Of a stretch of DNA of 57,910 nucleotides, positions 15,929-24,609 are shown one piece after another. Location of the stretch: positions 1 through 57,910 of the forward strand of contig CAYJJG010000010.1 in NCBI GenBank assembly GCA_964370435.1, read 5' to 3'. This DNA comes from CALVGQ01 sp964370435 (GTDB taxonomy: Bacteria > Bacillota_I > Bacilli_A > Erysipelotrichales > Erysipelotrichaceae). Each line of letters begins with the position of its first letter. Within the stretch, counting starts at the first letter, position 1. Under the pieces are notes generated by a model. That model made no database searches. It was not told where the DNA came from and worked only from the letters and a program-made list of their open reading frames with translations. The position numbers were made by a program, and so were the translations under genes.

Positions 15929-17497
15929 ATGAGTAAAAAACCAATTGTATTAGTTGTAATGGATGGTATAGGACTTTCCGACAATGAAAGAGGAAATGCT
16001 GTAACCAATGCGTACACTCCACAGTTAGATAGTTTAATGCAAAACAATCCATGGGTAGCACTAAAAGCACACGGTGTTGCGGTAGGCTTACCTAGCGATG
16101 AAGATATGGGAAATTCAGAAGTAGGACACAACGCTTTAGGATGTGGACAAATCTATAGCCAAGGGGCAAAATTAGTTAATGAAAGCATTGAAAGTAAAGA
16201 TATCTTTAAATCTGAAACATGGAAAGAGCTTGTTGATTATGCAAAGGGAAATACTTTTCATTTTATAGGTTTATTGTCAGATGGTAATGTTCATAGTAAC
16301 ATTAGTCATTTAAAGGCAATGGTTAGCCAACTTAAAGAAGAAGGCATTAATAAAGTGCGATTACATGTACTTATGGATGGAAGAGATGTTCCTGAAACTT
16401 CAGGATTAATTTATATTGATGAAATTAACAAACATATGGATAGCTTAAATGACAGCTCTTATGATTGCCGTATCGCATCAGGTGGTGGACGTATGAAAGT
16501 CACTATGGATCGTTATGAAGCAGATTGGAGTATGGTAGAACTAGGATGGAAAACACACGTACTAGGTGAAGGCCGTCAATTTGCTAGCGCAAAAGAAGCA
16601 ATTGAAACTTATCGTAGTGAGCTAGGTTGTTCTGACCAAGATTTACCAGCATTCGTTATTGCGGAAGATGGTAAGCCTGTAGGAACAATCGAAGATAATG
16701 ATTCGGTAGTATTGTTTAATTTTAGAGGAGACCGTGCAATCGAAATATCAAAAGCATTCGATAATGTAGAATTTACACCATTTGATCGTGGGCGCTTTCC
16801 AAAAGTGAAATATGCGGGAATGTTACAATATGATGCAGACTTAAAAATTCCACATAAATTTTTAGCGAATCCACCAAAGATTCTAAACACGATGTCAGAA
16901 TATTTAGTATCTAAAGGTGTAAAATCATATGCAATATCTGAAACACAAAAATTTGGACATGTTACGTATTTTTGGAATGGAAATCGTTCAGAAAAATTCG
17001 ATGATAAATTAGAGACGTGGGTAGAGATAGCATCTGATGTAGTACCTTTTGAACAACGTCCGTGGATGAAATCAGCAGAAGTTACGGATGAATTAGTTAA
17101 AGCTATTGAATCTAATGAATTTGATTTCTTACGCTGTAATTACCCTAATGGTGATATGGTGGGACATACTGGTAATTATGAAAGTACTATTATTGGTGTT
17201 GAATCGGTAGATATAGCATTAAAAAGAGTAATTACCGCATGTGAAAAAGCAGGTGCTATATTATTAGTAACTGCAGATCATGGTAACGCTGATGAAATGT
17301 ACGAAAAAGCAAAAGACCCAAGTGTAGCTCCAAAACCTAAAACAGCACACACTTTGAATAAAGTTCCGTTTATTATAAAAGGAGCAGAAGTAACTTTAAA
17401 AGAAGGAAACTTTGGATTAAGTAACGTCGCTGCTACAGTAGTTGAATTAATGGAGTTAGAAGTACCAACTTGTTGGGATGAGAGTATTATTAAATAA
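15929..17497 (+). CDS. gpmI: 2,3-bisphosphoglycerate-independent phosphoglycerate mutase
   Basis: Glycolytic enzyme interconverting 3- and 2-phosphoglycerate with two Mn ions and a phosphoserine intermediate. Length 522 is normal (about 510). The alkaline-phosphatase fold residues are present: metal Asp12 in MDGIG, nucleophile Ser63 in DMGNSEVGHNALG, HVLMDGRDVPE, SGGGRMKVTMDRYEADW, and the C-terminal TADHGNADEM and AHTLNKVPF. GGAGGAA precedes the ATG. It is transcribed alone, divergently from rpmH, and ends at a good terminator. The usual eno/tpiA/pgk neighbours are absent. Confidence 0.97.
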   Translation: MSKKPIVLVVMDGIGLSDNERGNAVTNAYTPQLDSLMQNNPWVALKAHGVAVGLPSDEDMGNSEVGHNALGCGQIYSQGAKLVNESIESKDIFKSETWKELVDYAKGNTFHFIGLLSDGNVHSNISHLKAMVSQLKEEGINKVRLHVLMDGRDVPETSGLIYIDEINKHMDSLNDSSYDCRIASGGGRMKVTMDRYEADWSMVELGWKTHVLGEGRQFASAKEAIETYRSELGCSDQDLPAFVIAEDGKPVGTIEDNDSVVLFNFRGDRAIEISKAFDNVEFTPFDRGRFPKVKYAGMLQYDADLKIPHKFLANPPKILNTMSEYLVSKGVKSYAISETQKFGHVTYFWNGNRSEKFDDKLETWVEIASDVVPFEQRPWMKSAEVTDELVKAIESNEFDFLRCNYPNGDMVGHTGNYESTIIGVESVDIALKRVITACEKAGAILLVTADHGNADEMYEKAKDPSVAPKPKTAHTLNKVPFIIKGAEVTLKEGNFGLSNVAATVVELMELEVPTCWDESIIK

Positions 17498-17507
17498 TTT
17501 ATACTAG

Positions 17508-17537
17508 AGCTTAAGACAGGTAGTTTTAAGCTTTTTT
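17508..17537 (+). terminator. Intrinsic terminator of gpmI
   Basis: AGCTTAAGAC pairs with GTTTTAAGCT (10 bp, one G-U) across a 5-base loop, followed by T5, 10 bases after the gpmI stop. Confidence 0.88.
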
Positions 17538-17591
17538 AATTGTTACAAAATAAATAAACATACTATATATAAATAGAAAAGAGGGAATAAT

Positions 17592-18572
17592 ATGTGTACA
17601 GCAATAAAATGGAATAATGAAACTAGCTATTTTGGTCGAAACATGGATATTGGATATTCTTTTAATGAACAAGTAGTAATTACTCCAAGACAATATGAGA
17701 TTAAATTTAAGAAAGAAAAAACAATAAAAAATCATTATGCGATTATAGGTATGGCGATGGTTGCCGATAATTATCCTTTATATGCAGATGCGATGAATGA
17801 AAAAGGATTAGCAATGGCAGGACTAAATTTTCCACACTATGCCTATTATCCTGAAAAAGAGGATTTAAATAAGGTTAATGTAACACCGTATGAATTCATT
17901 CTTTGGGTCTTAGGACAATTTGAAACAGTAGCATCAGTTAAAGAAGCGCTACAAACACTTCAGTTTATTGCGATCCCTTTTAAAGATTCACTACCTTTAG
18001 CAACGCTACATTTCATGATAAGTGATAAAAAAGAAAGTATTGTTGTGGAGAGTACAAAAGACGGATTACGAGTATTTGATAACCCAGTAGAAGTAATGAC
18101 CAATAATCCTACTTTTGATTTTCACTTAACTAATTTAAGTAACTATATGAACTGTAGCCCTATAGATATGGATGAAGGAAGTATTACCTCACTTATGAAA
18201 GTAAAAGCATTAGGACACGGGGTAGGCGCTTTAGGACTTCCAGGAGATACGTCAACAACTTCAAGATTTGTAAAGGCTGTATTTTTAAAAAGCCATGCAG
18301 TAAGTGATGGTGGAGAAGGAAGTAATTTATCAACTTTTTTTCATCTGTTGGATTCAGTAAGTGTAGTGAAAGGATGTGCAGTAATTGATGATGGTAGATA
18401 TGATTACACCACCTATGCAAGCTGTATGAGCCTTGATGAAGCAATATATTACTATAAATCATATAGTAATAATCAAATACACGGCATAACACTTTTTAAA
18501 GAAGAATTAGATAGCAAGAATCTAATAACTTTTAAACTAGTGACCAATCAACAGGTAGCAATGGATAATTAA
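17592..18572 (+). CDS. bsh: Conjugated bile salt hydrolase (choloylglycine hydrolase)
   Basis: N-terminal nucleophile hydrolase that cleaves glycine or taurine from conjugated bile acids. The start Met is directly followed by the catalytic Cys2, exposed once Met is removed; no signal peptide, so cytoplasmic. Other active-site residues are Arg16 and Asp19 (GRNMD), Asn79 (AGLNFP), Asn171 (MTNNPTF) and Arg225 (TSRF). Length 326 and long runs (LFGRNMDI-like opening, MNEKGL, SCMSLDEAIYYY) closely follow my recollection of the Clostridium perfringens enzyme (329 residues), favouring bile salt over penicillin V activity. Monocistronic, with terminators on both sides. It marks a gut lifestyle. Confidence 0.92.
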   Translation: MCTAIKWNNETSYFGRNMDIGYSFNEQVVITPRQYEIKFKKEKTIKNHYAIIGMAMVADNYPLYADAMNEKGLAMAGLNFPHYAYYPEKEDLNKVNVTPYEFILWVLGQFETVASVKEALQTLQFIAIPFKDSLPLATLHFMISDKKESIVVESTKDGLRVFDNPVEVMTNNPTFDFHLTNLSNYMNCSPIDMDEGSITSLMKVKALGHGVGALGLPGDTSTTSRFVKAVFLKSHAVSDGGEGSNLSTFFHLLDSVSVVKGCAVIDDGRYDYTTYASCMSLDEAIYYYKSYSNNQIHGITLFKEELDSKNLITFKLVTNQQVAMDN

Positions 18573-18675
18573 TCTAAGGTTGAAACAAGAAAGAAGACAA
18601 TATATCTAATAAGTAAATGATAAATGAGAACATGAAATTGCAAAATAACAATTATTAGTTTAGCGCTCAAAAATA

Positions 18676-18723
18676 CAAAAAGCAGTATCTCATCACAATT
18701 GGGGCCTTGATATTGCTTTTTTA
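18676..18723 (+). terminator. Terminator after the bile salt hydrolase gene
   Basis: AAAAAGCAGTATC pairs with GATATTGCTTTTT (13 bp with one G-U) across a loop of about 20 bases, T-rich 3' end. It lies about 105 bases after the bsh stop. Confidence 0.75.
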
Positions 18724-18759
18724 ATGTGAATATTTTGCTTATTTAATTTCTATTAAACT

Positions 18760-18787
18760 AATAAGGGTGTTTGATTCCACCCTTATT
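18760..18787 (+). terminator. Second hairpin between bsh and the M20 gene
   Basis: AATAAGGGTG and CACCCTTATT form a perfect 10-bp stem with an 8-base loop. There is no long T run, so it may be a backup terminator or an RNA-stabilising hairpin. A promoter-like TTAGCA-N16-TATAAT (18802-18829) follows and would serve the M20 gene. Confidence 0.5.
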
Positions 18788-18801
18788 ATAAAACAATTAG
18801 A

Positions 18802-18829
18802 TTAGCATTACTGATTTAGATAGTATAAT
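18802..18829 (+). promoter_or_regulatory. Sigma-A promoter of the M20 amidohydrolase gene
   Basis: TTAGCA (18802-18807), 16-base spacer, perfect TATAAT (18824-18829), with the start codon at 18859. The -35 box is weak. Confidence 0.5.
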
Positions 18830-18858
18830 ATAAAGAAGAGAAAGTCAGAGGATTAATA

Positions 18859-20016
18859 ATGATTGATATATTAAAAAAAACAATTGAAATGTATAAAGAA
18901 GAAGGTAAGGAGATAGTTAAGTTTCTTTATGAAAACCCAGAATTAGGAAACGAAGAATTTAAAGCAATGCAAATACTTAGTAATAAATTGGAAAAGGAAG
19001 GTTTCACTGTTGAAAGAGAATTTATAATACCTACTGGTTTTATTGGTAAATATGACAGTAAAAAAGAAGGACCAATTATTGCGTATTTATGTGAATATGA
19101 TGCTCTTCCTGAGGTTGGACATGGATGTGCACATAATTTAATAGCAGGAATTGGATTGTTGGCAGGGATTGCTTTAAAGAGTGTAATTGATGAACTAGGT
19201 GGACAAGTGTGGGTGGTAGGAACACCGGCAGAAGAAAACTTTGGTGGTAAAGTATCGATGAGCCAGGCAGGGGTATTTGATAAGGTAGACGTTGCGATGA
19301 TGATCCATCCGTCAACATTTAATGGTGTTGGCGGAAGAACGAATGCAATAAACCCATTAAAGTTCGAATTTTTTGGAAAAAATGCACACGGTTGTCAACC
19401 GCAAGCTGGAAAAAGCGCCCTAGATGCAGCTGTTTTAACTTATACATCAATCAGTATGATGAGACAGTATGTAAAGGCGAATACATATATTCATGGTGTT
19501 ATTAATAATGGAGGAGAAGCCGCAAATGTAATTCCAGCTTATTCTTCTATGGAATATTATTTTAGAGGCGATACTATGAAGTATGTTGAAGAATTGAGCG
19601 AAAAAGCAACAAAATGTGCAGAGGCAGCTGCACTTGCGAGTGGATGTGAATTAAAGGTTAGTGTATACGAGTGTCCTTATGATGATTTCAACATCAACTA
19701 TACCCTTTGTGACTTGCTTAAAAACAAATACAGTAGTTTAGGTATTGAAAATATAGAACCTGTACAAGAAGACCCAAGAGGATCAAGTGATATAGGTTCG
19801 GTTAGCTATGTATGCCCAGCGCTTCATGGTTATATCAAAATTGCACCAGACACGATAAGCGGACATTCCAAAGGTATGGCCGAGGCAACCATTAGTAGTC
19901 AAGGTGCTCAAGCCTTAGTGGACGGAGCATTAGCATTATCTTTAATTGGTGTCGACTGTTTATCAAAGCCAGAAATAATACAACAGATAAAAGAAGAGTT
20001 TAAGAATTCATTATAA
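18859..20016 (+). CDS. M20-family metallopeptidase/amidohydrolase (ACY1L2/AbgB-like)
   Basis: Cytoplasmic zinc amidohydrolase that would cleave an amide of an acylated or aminobenzoylated amino acid or a dipeptide. The metal site appears as EYDALPEVGHGCAHN (about 78-92) and TPAEE (about 118-122), with a dimerisation domain in the middle (about 170-290) and a C-terminal catalytic His in SGHSKGMAEA. The GHGCAHN variant places it with the aminoacylase-1-like 2/AbgB branch, not classical M20A peptidases. Its neighbour encodes a bile-acid deconjugase, but separate promoters and terminators give no link. Substrate unknown. Confidence 0.85.
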   Translation: MIDILKKTIEMYKEEGKEIVKFLYENPELGNEEFKAMQILSNKLEKEGFTVEREFIIPTGFIGKYDSKKEGPIIAYLCEYDALPEVGHGCAHNLIAGIGLLAGIALKSVIDELGGQVWVVGTPAEENFGGKVSMSQAGVFDKVDVAMMIHPSTFNGVGGRTNAINPLKFEFFGKNAHGCQPQAGKSALDAAVLTYTSISMMRQYVKANTYIHGVINNGGEAANVIPAYSSMEYYFRGDTMKYVEELSEKATKCAEAAALASGCELKVSVYECPYDDFNINYTLCDLLKNKYSSLGIENIEPVQEDPRGSSDIGSVSYVCPALHGYIKIAPDTISGHSKGMAEATISSQGAQALVDGALALSLIGVDCLSKPEIIQQIKEEFKNSL

Positions 20017-20207
20017 AAAGTGAAATTTAGCGGATTGTTCATAAAGTACTTTGTGACCATTCCATAAATGATAAGATTGGGTGGATGTTAAGCAGAAATT
20101 GTATTACCTGCAGACTGCCTATCTAACTGAAATCGATTTGAAACAATATTTTTTCGTTATATATTTGCTAATGATTATTTATATTAGTTTTAGCTGATGC
20201 AAAATAC

Positions 20208-20254
20208 ATTTGACACGAAAAAACACTCTATGTAAAGTATGTTTTATGTCAAAT
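20208..20254 (+). terminator. Large hairpin between the M20 and XRE genes
   Basis: ATTTGACA and TGTCAAAT form a perfect 8-bp outer stem, and AAAACA with TGTTTT extends it past a small bulge; TTTATTTTTTT follows. It ends 42 bases before the XRE start, so it is either a distant terminator of the M20 gene or an operator/attenuator for the regulator. Confidence 0.6.
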
Positions 20255-20296
20255 TTTATTTTTTTGATATATATTAAAGTTAAAGGAGGAGTATAA

Positions 20297-20872
20297 ATGG
20301 AAATCGGACAACAAATAAAAAAAATAAGAGTTGATAGCAATGTTTCACAAGAGGAACTTGCAGAAAAAATTTATGTATCTCGGCAAACTATCTCTAATTG
20401 GGAAAACAATAAAAGCTATCCAGATGTAAAAAGTTTGTTACTTGTGAGCAGTCTATTTAAAATTTCTCTTGATGAATTAGTAAAGGGAGATATCGAAGAA
20501 ATGGAAAAACAAATCAACACTGAAGATGTAATCGTATTTAATAAAAATGCAAATATTTTTTCAACACTATTTATTGCAATGTTAATTACACCTATTCCAC
20601 TATCTAAATATTTAGGATATGTAGGTTTGGCAATTTGGGGCATTATTGTAATTATTTGTATTTATTTTTGCATTAAAGTAGAAAAACAAAAGAAAAATTT
20701 AGATTTGCAAACATACAAAGAAATTGTAGCGTTTGTTAATGGTAAAACATTAACAAACGAAGAAAAGCTTGAAGAAAAAGGTAAAAAGTATTATCAAAAA
20801 TTTTTATTAACAGCTGGAAGTGCTTCGTTGGTTCTTATAATTTCAATTATAATGTTAGCTTTTTTAAAGTAA
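20297..20872 (+). CDS. XRE-family regulator with C-terminal membrane helices
   Basis: A Cro/CI-type helix-turn-helix (5-60: IKKIRVDSNVSQEELAEKI then VSRQTISNWENNKSYPD) is joined to a linker and about three TM segments (roughly 88-105, 110-125 and 170-190). Such membrane-tethered XRE regulators are common in Firmicutes and usually control a neighbouring gene. The adjacent genes are unrelated and transcribed from other promoters, so no target is visible beyond self-regulation. SD AAAGGAGGA is strong. Signal and target unknown. Confidence 0.85.
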   Translation: MEIGQQIKKIRVDSNVSQEELAEKIYVSRQTISNWENNKSYPDVKSLLLVSSLFKISLDELVKGDIEEMEKQINTEDVIVFNKNANIFSTLFIAMLITPIPLSKYLGYVGLAIWGIIVIICIYFCIKVEKQKKNLDLQTYKEIVAFVNGKTLTNEEKLEEKGKKYYQKFLLTAGSASLVLIISIIMLAFLK

Positions 20873-20909
20873 AGATAGGCATATTATGAGCACAATATGT
20901 ACTAAATCA

Positions 20910-20941
20910 AAACACCCCTATTATAATTAAAAGGGGTGTTT
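20910..20941. terminator. Bidirectional terminator
   Basis: AAACACCCCT and AGGGGTGTTT form a perfect 10-bp stem with a 12-base loop between convergent genes. The T content is modest on both strands, so it may serve the XRE gene and the small membrane protein gene alike. Confidence 0.75.
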
Positions 20942-20985
20942 GTTTCTATAATATATTGAGAAGTAACTGTGTGGGAAAGCAGTCA

Positions 20986-21291
20986 TTATTCTAAATCTAT
21001 TTTTCTATTAGCGACTACACTTCCAATAAAAGAGCCAATATAGGCAACCATAGTATAAAAGATTGCATATACGTAAGCAGTGTAATTATAATAAATAAAT
21101 ATTGAAGGTATAAATAACAAACCTAATAATAAGGAGTATTTAAAACTTATCTTATTTTCTTTTGCATGCGTATATGCTAATAAAAAACAAAGGATAGGAT
21201 TAACAACCAACAACAACAATATTAATAAAACTAGATTATTTGCAAAGATAGGTGCTAAGTAGTAGGTACATAAAATGATTATTGTTTTCAT
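20986..21291 (-). CDS. Small hypothetical membrane protein
   Basis: A 101-residue protein of almost pure hydrophobic character with four predicted TM segments (about 5-20, 22-42, 52-68 and 75-92) and a short charged C-terminus (NRKIDLE). The start is set at ATG 21291-21289 because AGGAG lies six bases upstream; a longer frame to 21327 has no SD and overlaps yigZ. It lies 19 bases after yigZ and is probably cotranscribed. I recognise no family. Confidence 0.7.
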   Translation of the reverse strand: MKTIIILCTYYLAPIFANNLVLLILLLLVVNPILCFLLAYTHAKENKISFKYSLLLGLLFIPSIFIYYNYTAYVYAIFYTMVAYIGSFIGSVVANRKIDLE

Positions 21292-21310
21292 AAGGGGCTC
21301 CTTTAAAAAT

Positions 21311-21916
21311 TTATATTGTTTGTTCAATTAACTTTGTTTCTATAAAAGATGGAAGAAATTTACCACTAGTGCATTCTCTAATCAAGTTAATGATTTCTTT
21401 ATTGGTGGTATAAAAATGATAGAGCACTTGTTCCTCATAGCTTTTACTTGTGATGACACATTCATCTATTAATAAATAGTCAATTTTTCCAATCAAATCA
21501 TAACTAAAACTTAAAGTATAAAAATCAACATAAAGTGTGTTTACTTTAGGGGCTTTTTGTAGTGCTTCACTTACACTACTTGTATACGCTCTAACTAACC
21601 CACCAGCACCTAACTTAACACCTCCAAAATAGCGAACAACAACAGCGACAATATCGGTTACTTCACTATTTTTTAAAACATTTAACATAGGGACACCGGC
21701 AGTTCCAGAGGGCTCACCATCATCATTACAACGATGAAGTTCCTTTCGTTCTCCAACTACAAAAGCAGTGCAATGATGATTGGCTTCAGGATGAAGCTTT
21801 TTAATTTTATGTATATATTCTCTTGCTTCAAGTTCATTGAACACTTTCTTTAAGTAACATATAAAGGTAGAACGCTCAATAGTTAAAGTATTTTCAAATT
21901 CATCTACAATACGCAT
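21311..21916 (-). CDS. yigZ: YigZ/IMPACT-family protein
   Basis: A 201-residue member of the UPF0029/IMPACT family. The N-terminal domain has KLHPEANHHCTAFV (about 40-53), DDGEPSGTAG (about 65-74) and VRYFGGVKLGAGGLVRAY (about 93-110), the family signature. The C-terminal domain of about 70 residues is ferredoxin-like. The biochemical role in bacteria is not settled; the eukaryotic homologue modulates Gcn2. SD AAAGAGGT precedes the ATG. The downstream small membrane protein gene is likely in the same transcript. Confidence 0.92.
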   Translation of the reverse strand: MRIVDEFENTLTIERSTFICYLKKVFNELEAREYIHKIKKLHPEANHHCTAFVVGERKELHRCNDDGEPSGTAGVPMLNVLKNSEVTDIVAVVVRYFGGVKLGAGGLVRAYTSSVSEALQKAPKVNTLYVDFYTLSFSYDLIGKIDYLLIDECVITSKSYEEQVLYHFYTTNKEIINLIRECTSGKFLPSFIETKLIEQTI

Positions 21917-22022
21917 ACAAACCTCTTTCCTGACTTTATTAATTATAGCATAAATTTATTTTACTTAAGATAATCATTTAAATAATACAAAAATAGTAAT
22001 ATTAAAAAAATAATAATTTTAT

Positions 22023-22051
22023 TTGTATATTTTAAAACTGTCGGGTATACT
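22023..22051 (+). promoter_or_regulatory. Sigma-A promoter of the 65-residue gene
   Basis: TTGTAT (22023-22028), 17-base spacer, TATACT (22046-22051). The predicted start point is about 15 bases before the GTG, leaving a very short leader with AAGGTGG. Confidence 0.6.
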
Positions 22052-22071
22052 ACAGGTAAGGTGGTGCAAAA

Positions 22072-22269
22072 GTGAAAAAAGAGTTTTTAATAGATTGTCC
22101 TTCAGAATTAAAAAAATTGTTAAGTAGAGAAAATGGAGTATTAGAAAAATTTCTAAATTTGGATTTTTTCAATCAACGCTCAGCTACAATTTATGTAAAC
22201 AGTGCAAAGAGTGAAATAGAAAGAAACAAAAGAGCTCAAGACATAGTTAATAGAGTAAAATTTAATTAA
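22072..22269 (+). CDS. Small hypothetical protein, 65 residues
   Basis: A short frame with its own promoter, SD (AAGGTGG), GTG start and strong terminator 37 bases after the stop, so it is very likely expressed. The product is charged and predicted helical: MKKEFLIDCPSELKKLLS, then a hydrophobic LEKFLNLDFFNQ and a basic C-terminus (NKRAQDIVNRVKFN). No signal peptide or membrane segment. I recognise no family; a small regulatory or nucleic-acid-binding role is possible but unsupported. Confidence 0.65.
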   Translation: MKKEFLIDCPSELKKLLSRENGVLEKFLNLDFFNQRSATIYVNSAKSEIERNKRAQDIVNRVKFN

Positions 22270-22597
22270 ATAAATTTTCTTAATATAGCAAGGATTAAAA
22301 TCACTGAAGAGTAAATATTCAATATATTTACTCTTTTGTTTTGTGTTATGCGAAAAACAAGTCACAAATATTACCACTTAATATATAGAATTTGCCGGTT
22401 TCATCAATGTTAACTGGATTCATATTAGAGGTGACAACTGTTAGGAAACTATATTTTTATGTTAATATCATGAGCTTTATTGTTTTTAGCACATATTAAC
22501 GCAGTGGTAAAAAAGAAGAAAAAACTCAAGTCTAATTAGTTTTCGATGATGAGCTAGCATAATTATTGTATAATTATTAAAAATTAGGAGGTTTATA
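22270..22597. other. Gene-free interval between the small ORF and tag
   Basis: Apart from the terminator at 22307-22337 and a TATAAT at 22569-22574 before tag, this stretch shows no open frame, RNA gene or repeat that I can support. Confidence 0.6.
22307..22337 (+). terminator. Terminator of the 65-residue gene
   Basis: AAGAGTAAATAT and ATATTTACTCTT form a perfect 12-bp stem with a 5-base loop, followed by TTGTTTTG. Confidence 0.85.
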
Positions 22598-23140
22598 ATG
22601 AAAAGATGTAGCTGGGTCGAGAATACACCACAAATTTATTTAGATTATCATGATAAAGAATGGGGAGTATTAAATTTAGATGAACATTATTTGTTTGAAA
22701 TGTTAGTGTTAGAATCCTTTCATACAGGATTATCATGGTTAATCATATTGAAAAAAAGAAAAGATTTTGAGAAAGCTTTTGATAATTTTGATGTGCATAA
22801 AATAATAGCTTATGATGATGATAAAATCAAAGAACTGATGAATAATGAAAAGATTGTGCGCAATGCACTTAAAATAAAAGCAACTATAAGTAATGCTAAA
22901 GCATTCTTAGTAATTCAAAAAGAGTTTGGCTCTTTCAAAAATTATTTAGAAGGATACTTTGATCAAATTTATTACCAAGAAGATGAGGCGACTACAAGTG
23001 TTTATTCAGATACCATTTCAAAAGATTTAAAGAAAAGAGGATTTAAGTTTTTAGGAAGTGTTACGCTACATTCTTATCTACAAGCGGTTGGTTTAATTAA
23101 TGCTCATCAAGAAGGATGTTTTTTAAAAAATAATAAATAA
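22598..23140 (+). CDS. tag: DNA-3-methyladenine glycosylase I
   Basis: Base-excision repair enzyme removing 3-methyladenine from alkylated DNA. Length 180 is typical. The zinc snap is present as Cys4 (RCSW), His18 (YHDKEWGV), His170 and Cys174 (NAHQEGC), and Glu39 (LESFHTGLSW) matches the E. coli active-site Glu38. The helix-hairpin-helix core follows normally. Single gene with SD TTAGGAGG. Confidence 0.96.
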   Translation: MKRCSWVENTPQIYLDYHDKEWGVLNLDEHYLFEMLVLESFHTGLSWLIILKKRKDFEKAFDNFDVHKIIAYDDDKIKELMNNEKIVRNALKIKATISNAKAFLVIQKEFGSFKNYLEGYFDQIYYQEDEATTSVYSDTISKDLKKRGFKFLGSVTLHSYLQAVGLINAHQEGCFLKNNK

Positions 23141-23194
23141 TGGTAATAGCAAGCAAATCTATTCAATGTTATACTTAGTATATAAAGGCGGATA

Positions 23195-24553
23195 ATGTTT
23201 ATGGCAAATGTAAAAAAAATCGTATTACTGTTAACTGTGTTAATGATGGTTGTTAGTGGGTGTGCACAAAACGAAGAAAATCCTACAGAAACTCCAAGTG
23301 TAGAGTTAGTGAGCGGCAGTTATCAAGACATTGCCTCATCCTTTATGATAGACATACAAGAAGAGAATTATGAATCAATTAATACACGATATAGCTATGA
23401 TGAAGCTATGCAAGAATTTGTAGATAACGATGAATTGGTTAATGGTTTTAAAAGTTTAATCACTAGCGCAGGGGCAGTTATTGAAATTCAGACCATTAGT
23501 GAGGTAGTGCAAGGAGATTTTGTTATTGTGCAAGTGCCAGTGATTTTAGAAAAAGATCAATTAATTGTGAATGTTGTGTTTGATGAAGAGCGTAAAATAG
23601 CAGGTGTTAATTTTGCAGAATACGTTGAACCTTCAAAGGAAGTGGTGTCACCAATAGAACTTCCTAGTAAAGCGGAAGAAATCGACATGCCATTAATAAT
23701 GCGTGATGGAAAAGAACTTCCTGGAACATTAACTATTCCTCAATCAGAAGAGCCGGGTCCGCTGGTTATATTAGTGCATGGATCAGGACCAAATGATCGG
23801 GATGAAACAATTTATGGTAATACAGTATTTAAGGATATTGCATATTTGTTGGCTCAAGAAGGCATCGCAAGTTATCGCTACGATAAACGAACCTTAGTAT
23901 ATAATGAAGAGCTTATAGGGGATTATGATTTTACAGTTTATGACGAAACTATATATGATGTAGTAGACATAGTATCTATTTTAAAGTCTAATGAAGAAAT
24001 CAGTGCATCGGAAATATATATATTAGGACATAGTTTAGGTGGATATTGTATTCCAAGAATTGCTCAATTAACAGAAGTTGCAGGCTATATCATGATGGCG
24101 GCACCAGCAAGTGATTTAAGAACTTTAATGGAGTATCAATATAACTATTTAAGTCAATTTCAAGAGGACAAGACAGCATTTAATGAAGCGATTAATGCAT
24201 TAAGCAAGCTAGATGATATAGATGCCCTATCTGAAGAGGAATTTATCATGGGATCCTATAGTGCTTATTGGCAAGATATTTTAAATTATGATGTTCTTTT
24301 AGAGAGTGATGCAATCGATGTAAAAACTCTTGTTTTACAAGGTGAAGAAGATTATCAAGTACCTATGAGCGAATTTAACATGTGGAAACAACATCATGAA
24401 AATAATGAGCTGTGGACTTTTATAAGCTATGAAGGATTGTCACACTTGATGATGCCTGGAAATTTAGGTGAAGATCCAACTGAGTATTATATGATAAGAA
24501 ACAATGTAAATTCCGAGGTAACTAAAGACATTGCTTCATTCATATTAGAGTAG
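23195..24553 (+). CDS. Lipoprotein with DUF3887-like domain and alpha/beta hydrolase
   Basis: A secreted, membrane-anchored hydrolase. The signal peptide ends in a lipobox (VVSGC, Cys near 24). Residues about 40-145 form an alpha/beta sensor-like domain of the DUF3887 type, and 165-452 are an alpha/beta hydrolase: oxyanion HGSGPND (about 200), nucleophile Ser280 in GHSLGG, acid Asp in LQGEEDYQVP and His in EGLSHLM. This pairing is common in Firmicutes esterases or acyl hydrolases facing the cell wall; substrate unknown. Two in-frame ATG (23195, 23201) fit the AAAGGCGG site; I use the first. Confidence 0.85.
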   Translation: MFMANVKKIVLLLTVLMMVVSGCAQNEENPTETPSVELVSGSYQDIASSFMIDIQEENYESINTRYSYDEAMQEFVDNDELVNGFKSLITSAGAVIEIQTISEVVQGDFVIVQVPVILEKDQLIVNVVFDEERKIAGVNFAEYVEPSKEVVSPIELPSKAEEIDMPLIMRDGKELPGTLTIPQSEEPGPLVILVHGSGPNDRDETIYGNTVFKDIAYLLAQEGIASYRYDKRTLVYNEELIGDYDFTVYDETIYDVVDIVSILKSNEEISASEIYILGHSLGGYCIPRIAQLTEVAGYIMMAAPASDLRTLMEYQYNYLSQFQEDKTAFNEAINALSKLDDIDALSEEEFIMGSYSAYWQDILNYDVLLESDAIDVKTLVLQGEEDYQVPMSEFNMWKQHHENNELWTFISYEGLSHLMMPGNLGEDPTEYYMIRNNVNSEVTKDIASFILE

Positions 24554-24557
24554 AATA

Positions 24558-24599
24558 AAAGGTTATGAAAGTTTACAAAAGCTATTCATAACCTTTTTA
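24558..24599 (+). terminator. Terminator of the lipoprotein hydrolase gene
   Basis: AAAGGTTATGA pairs perfectly with TCATAACCTTT (11 bp) across a 17-base loop, followed by TT; it lies just after the stop and may also serve the convergent small gene. Confidence 0.85.
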
Positions 24600-24609
24600 T
24601 AAAAGAAAT

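Noticed and set aside
20208..20254. Transposon end or attachment site suggested by the long inverted repeat
   Set aside because: The arms are 47 bases apart in total, form a terminator-like hairpin followed by T-rich sequence, and no transposase or duplicated target is present.
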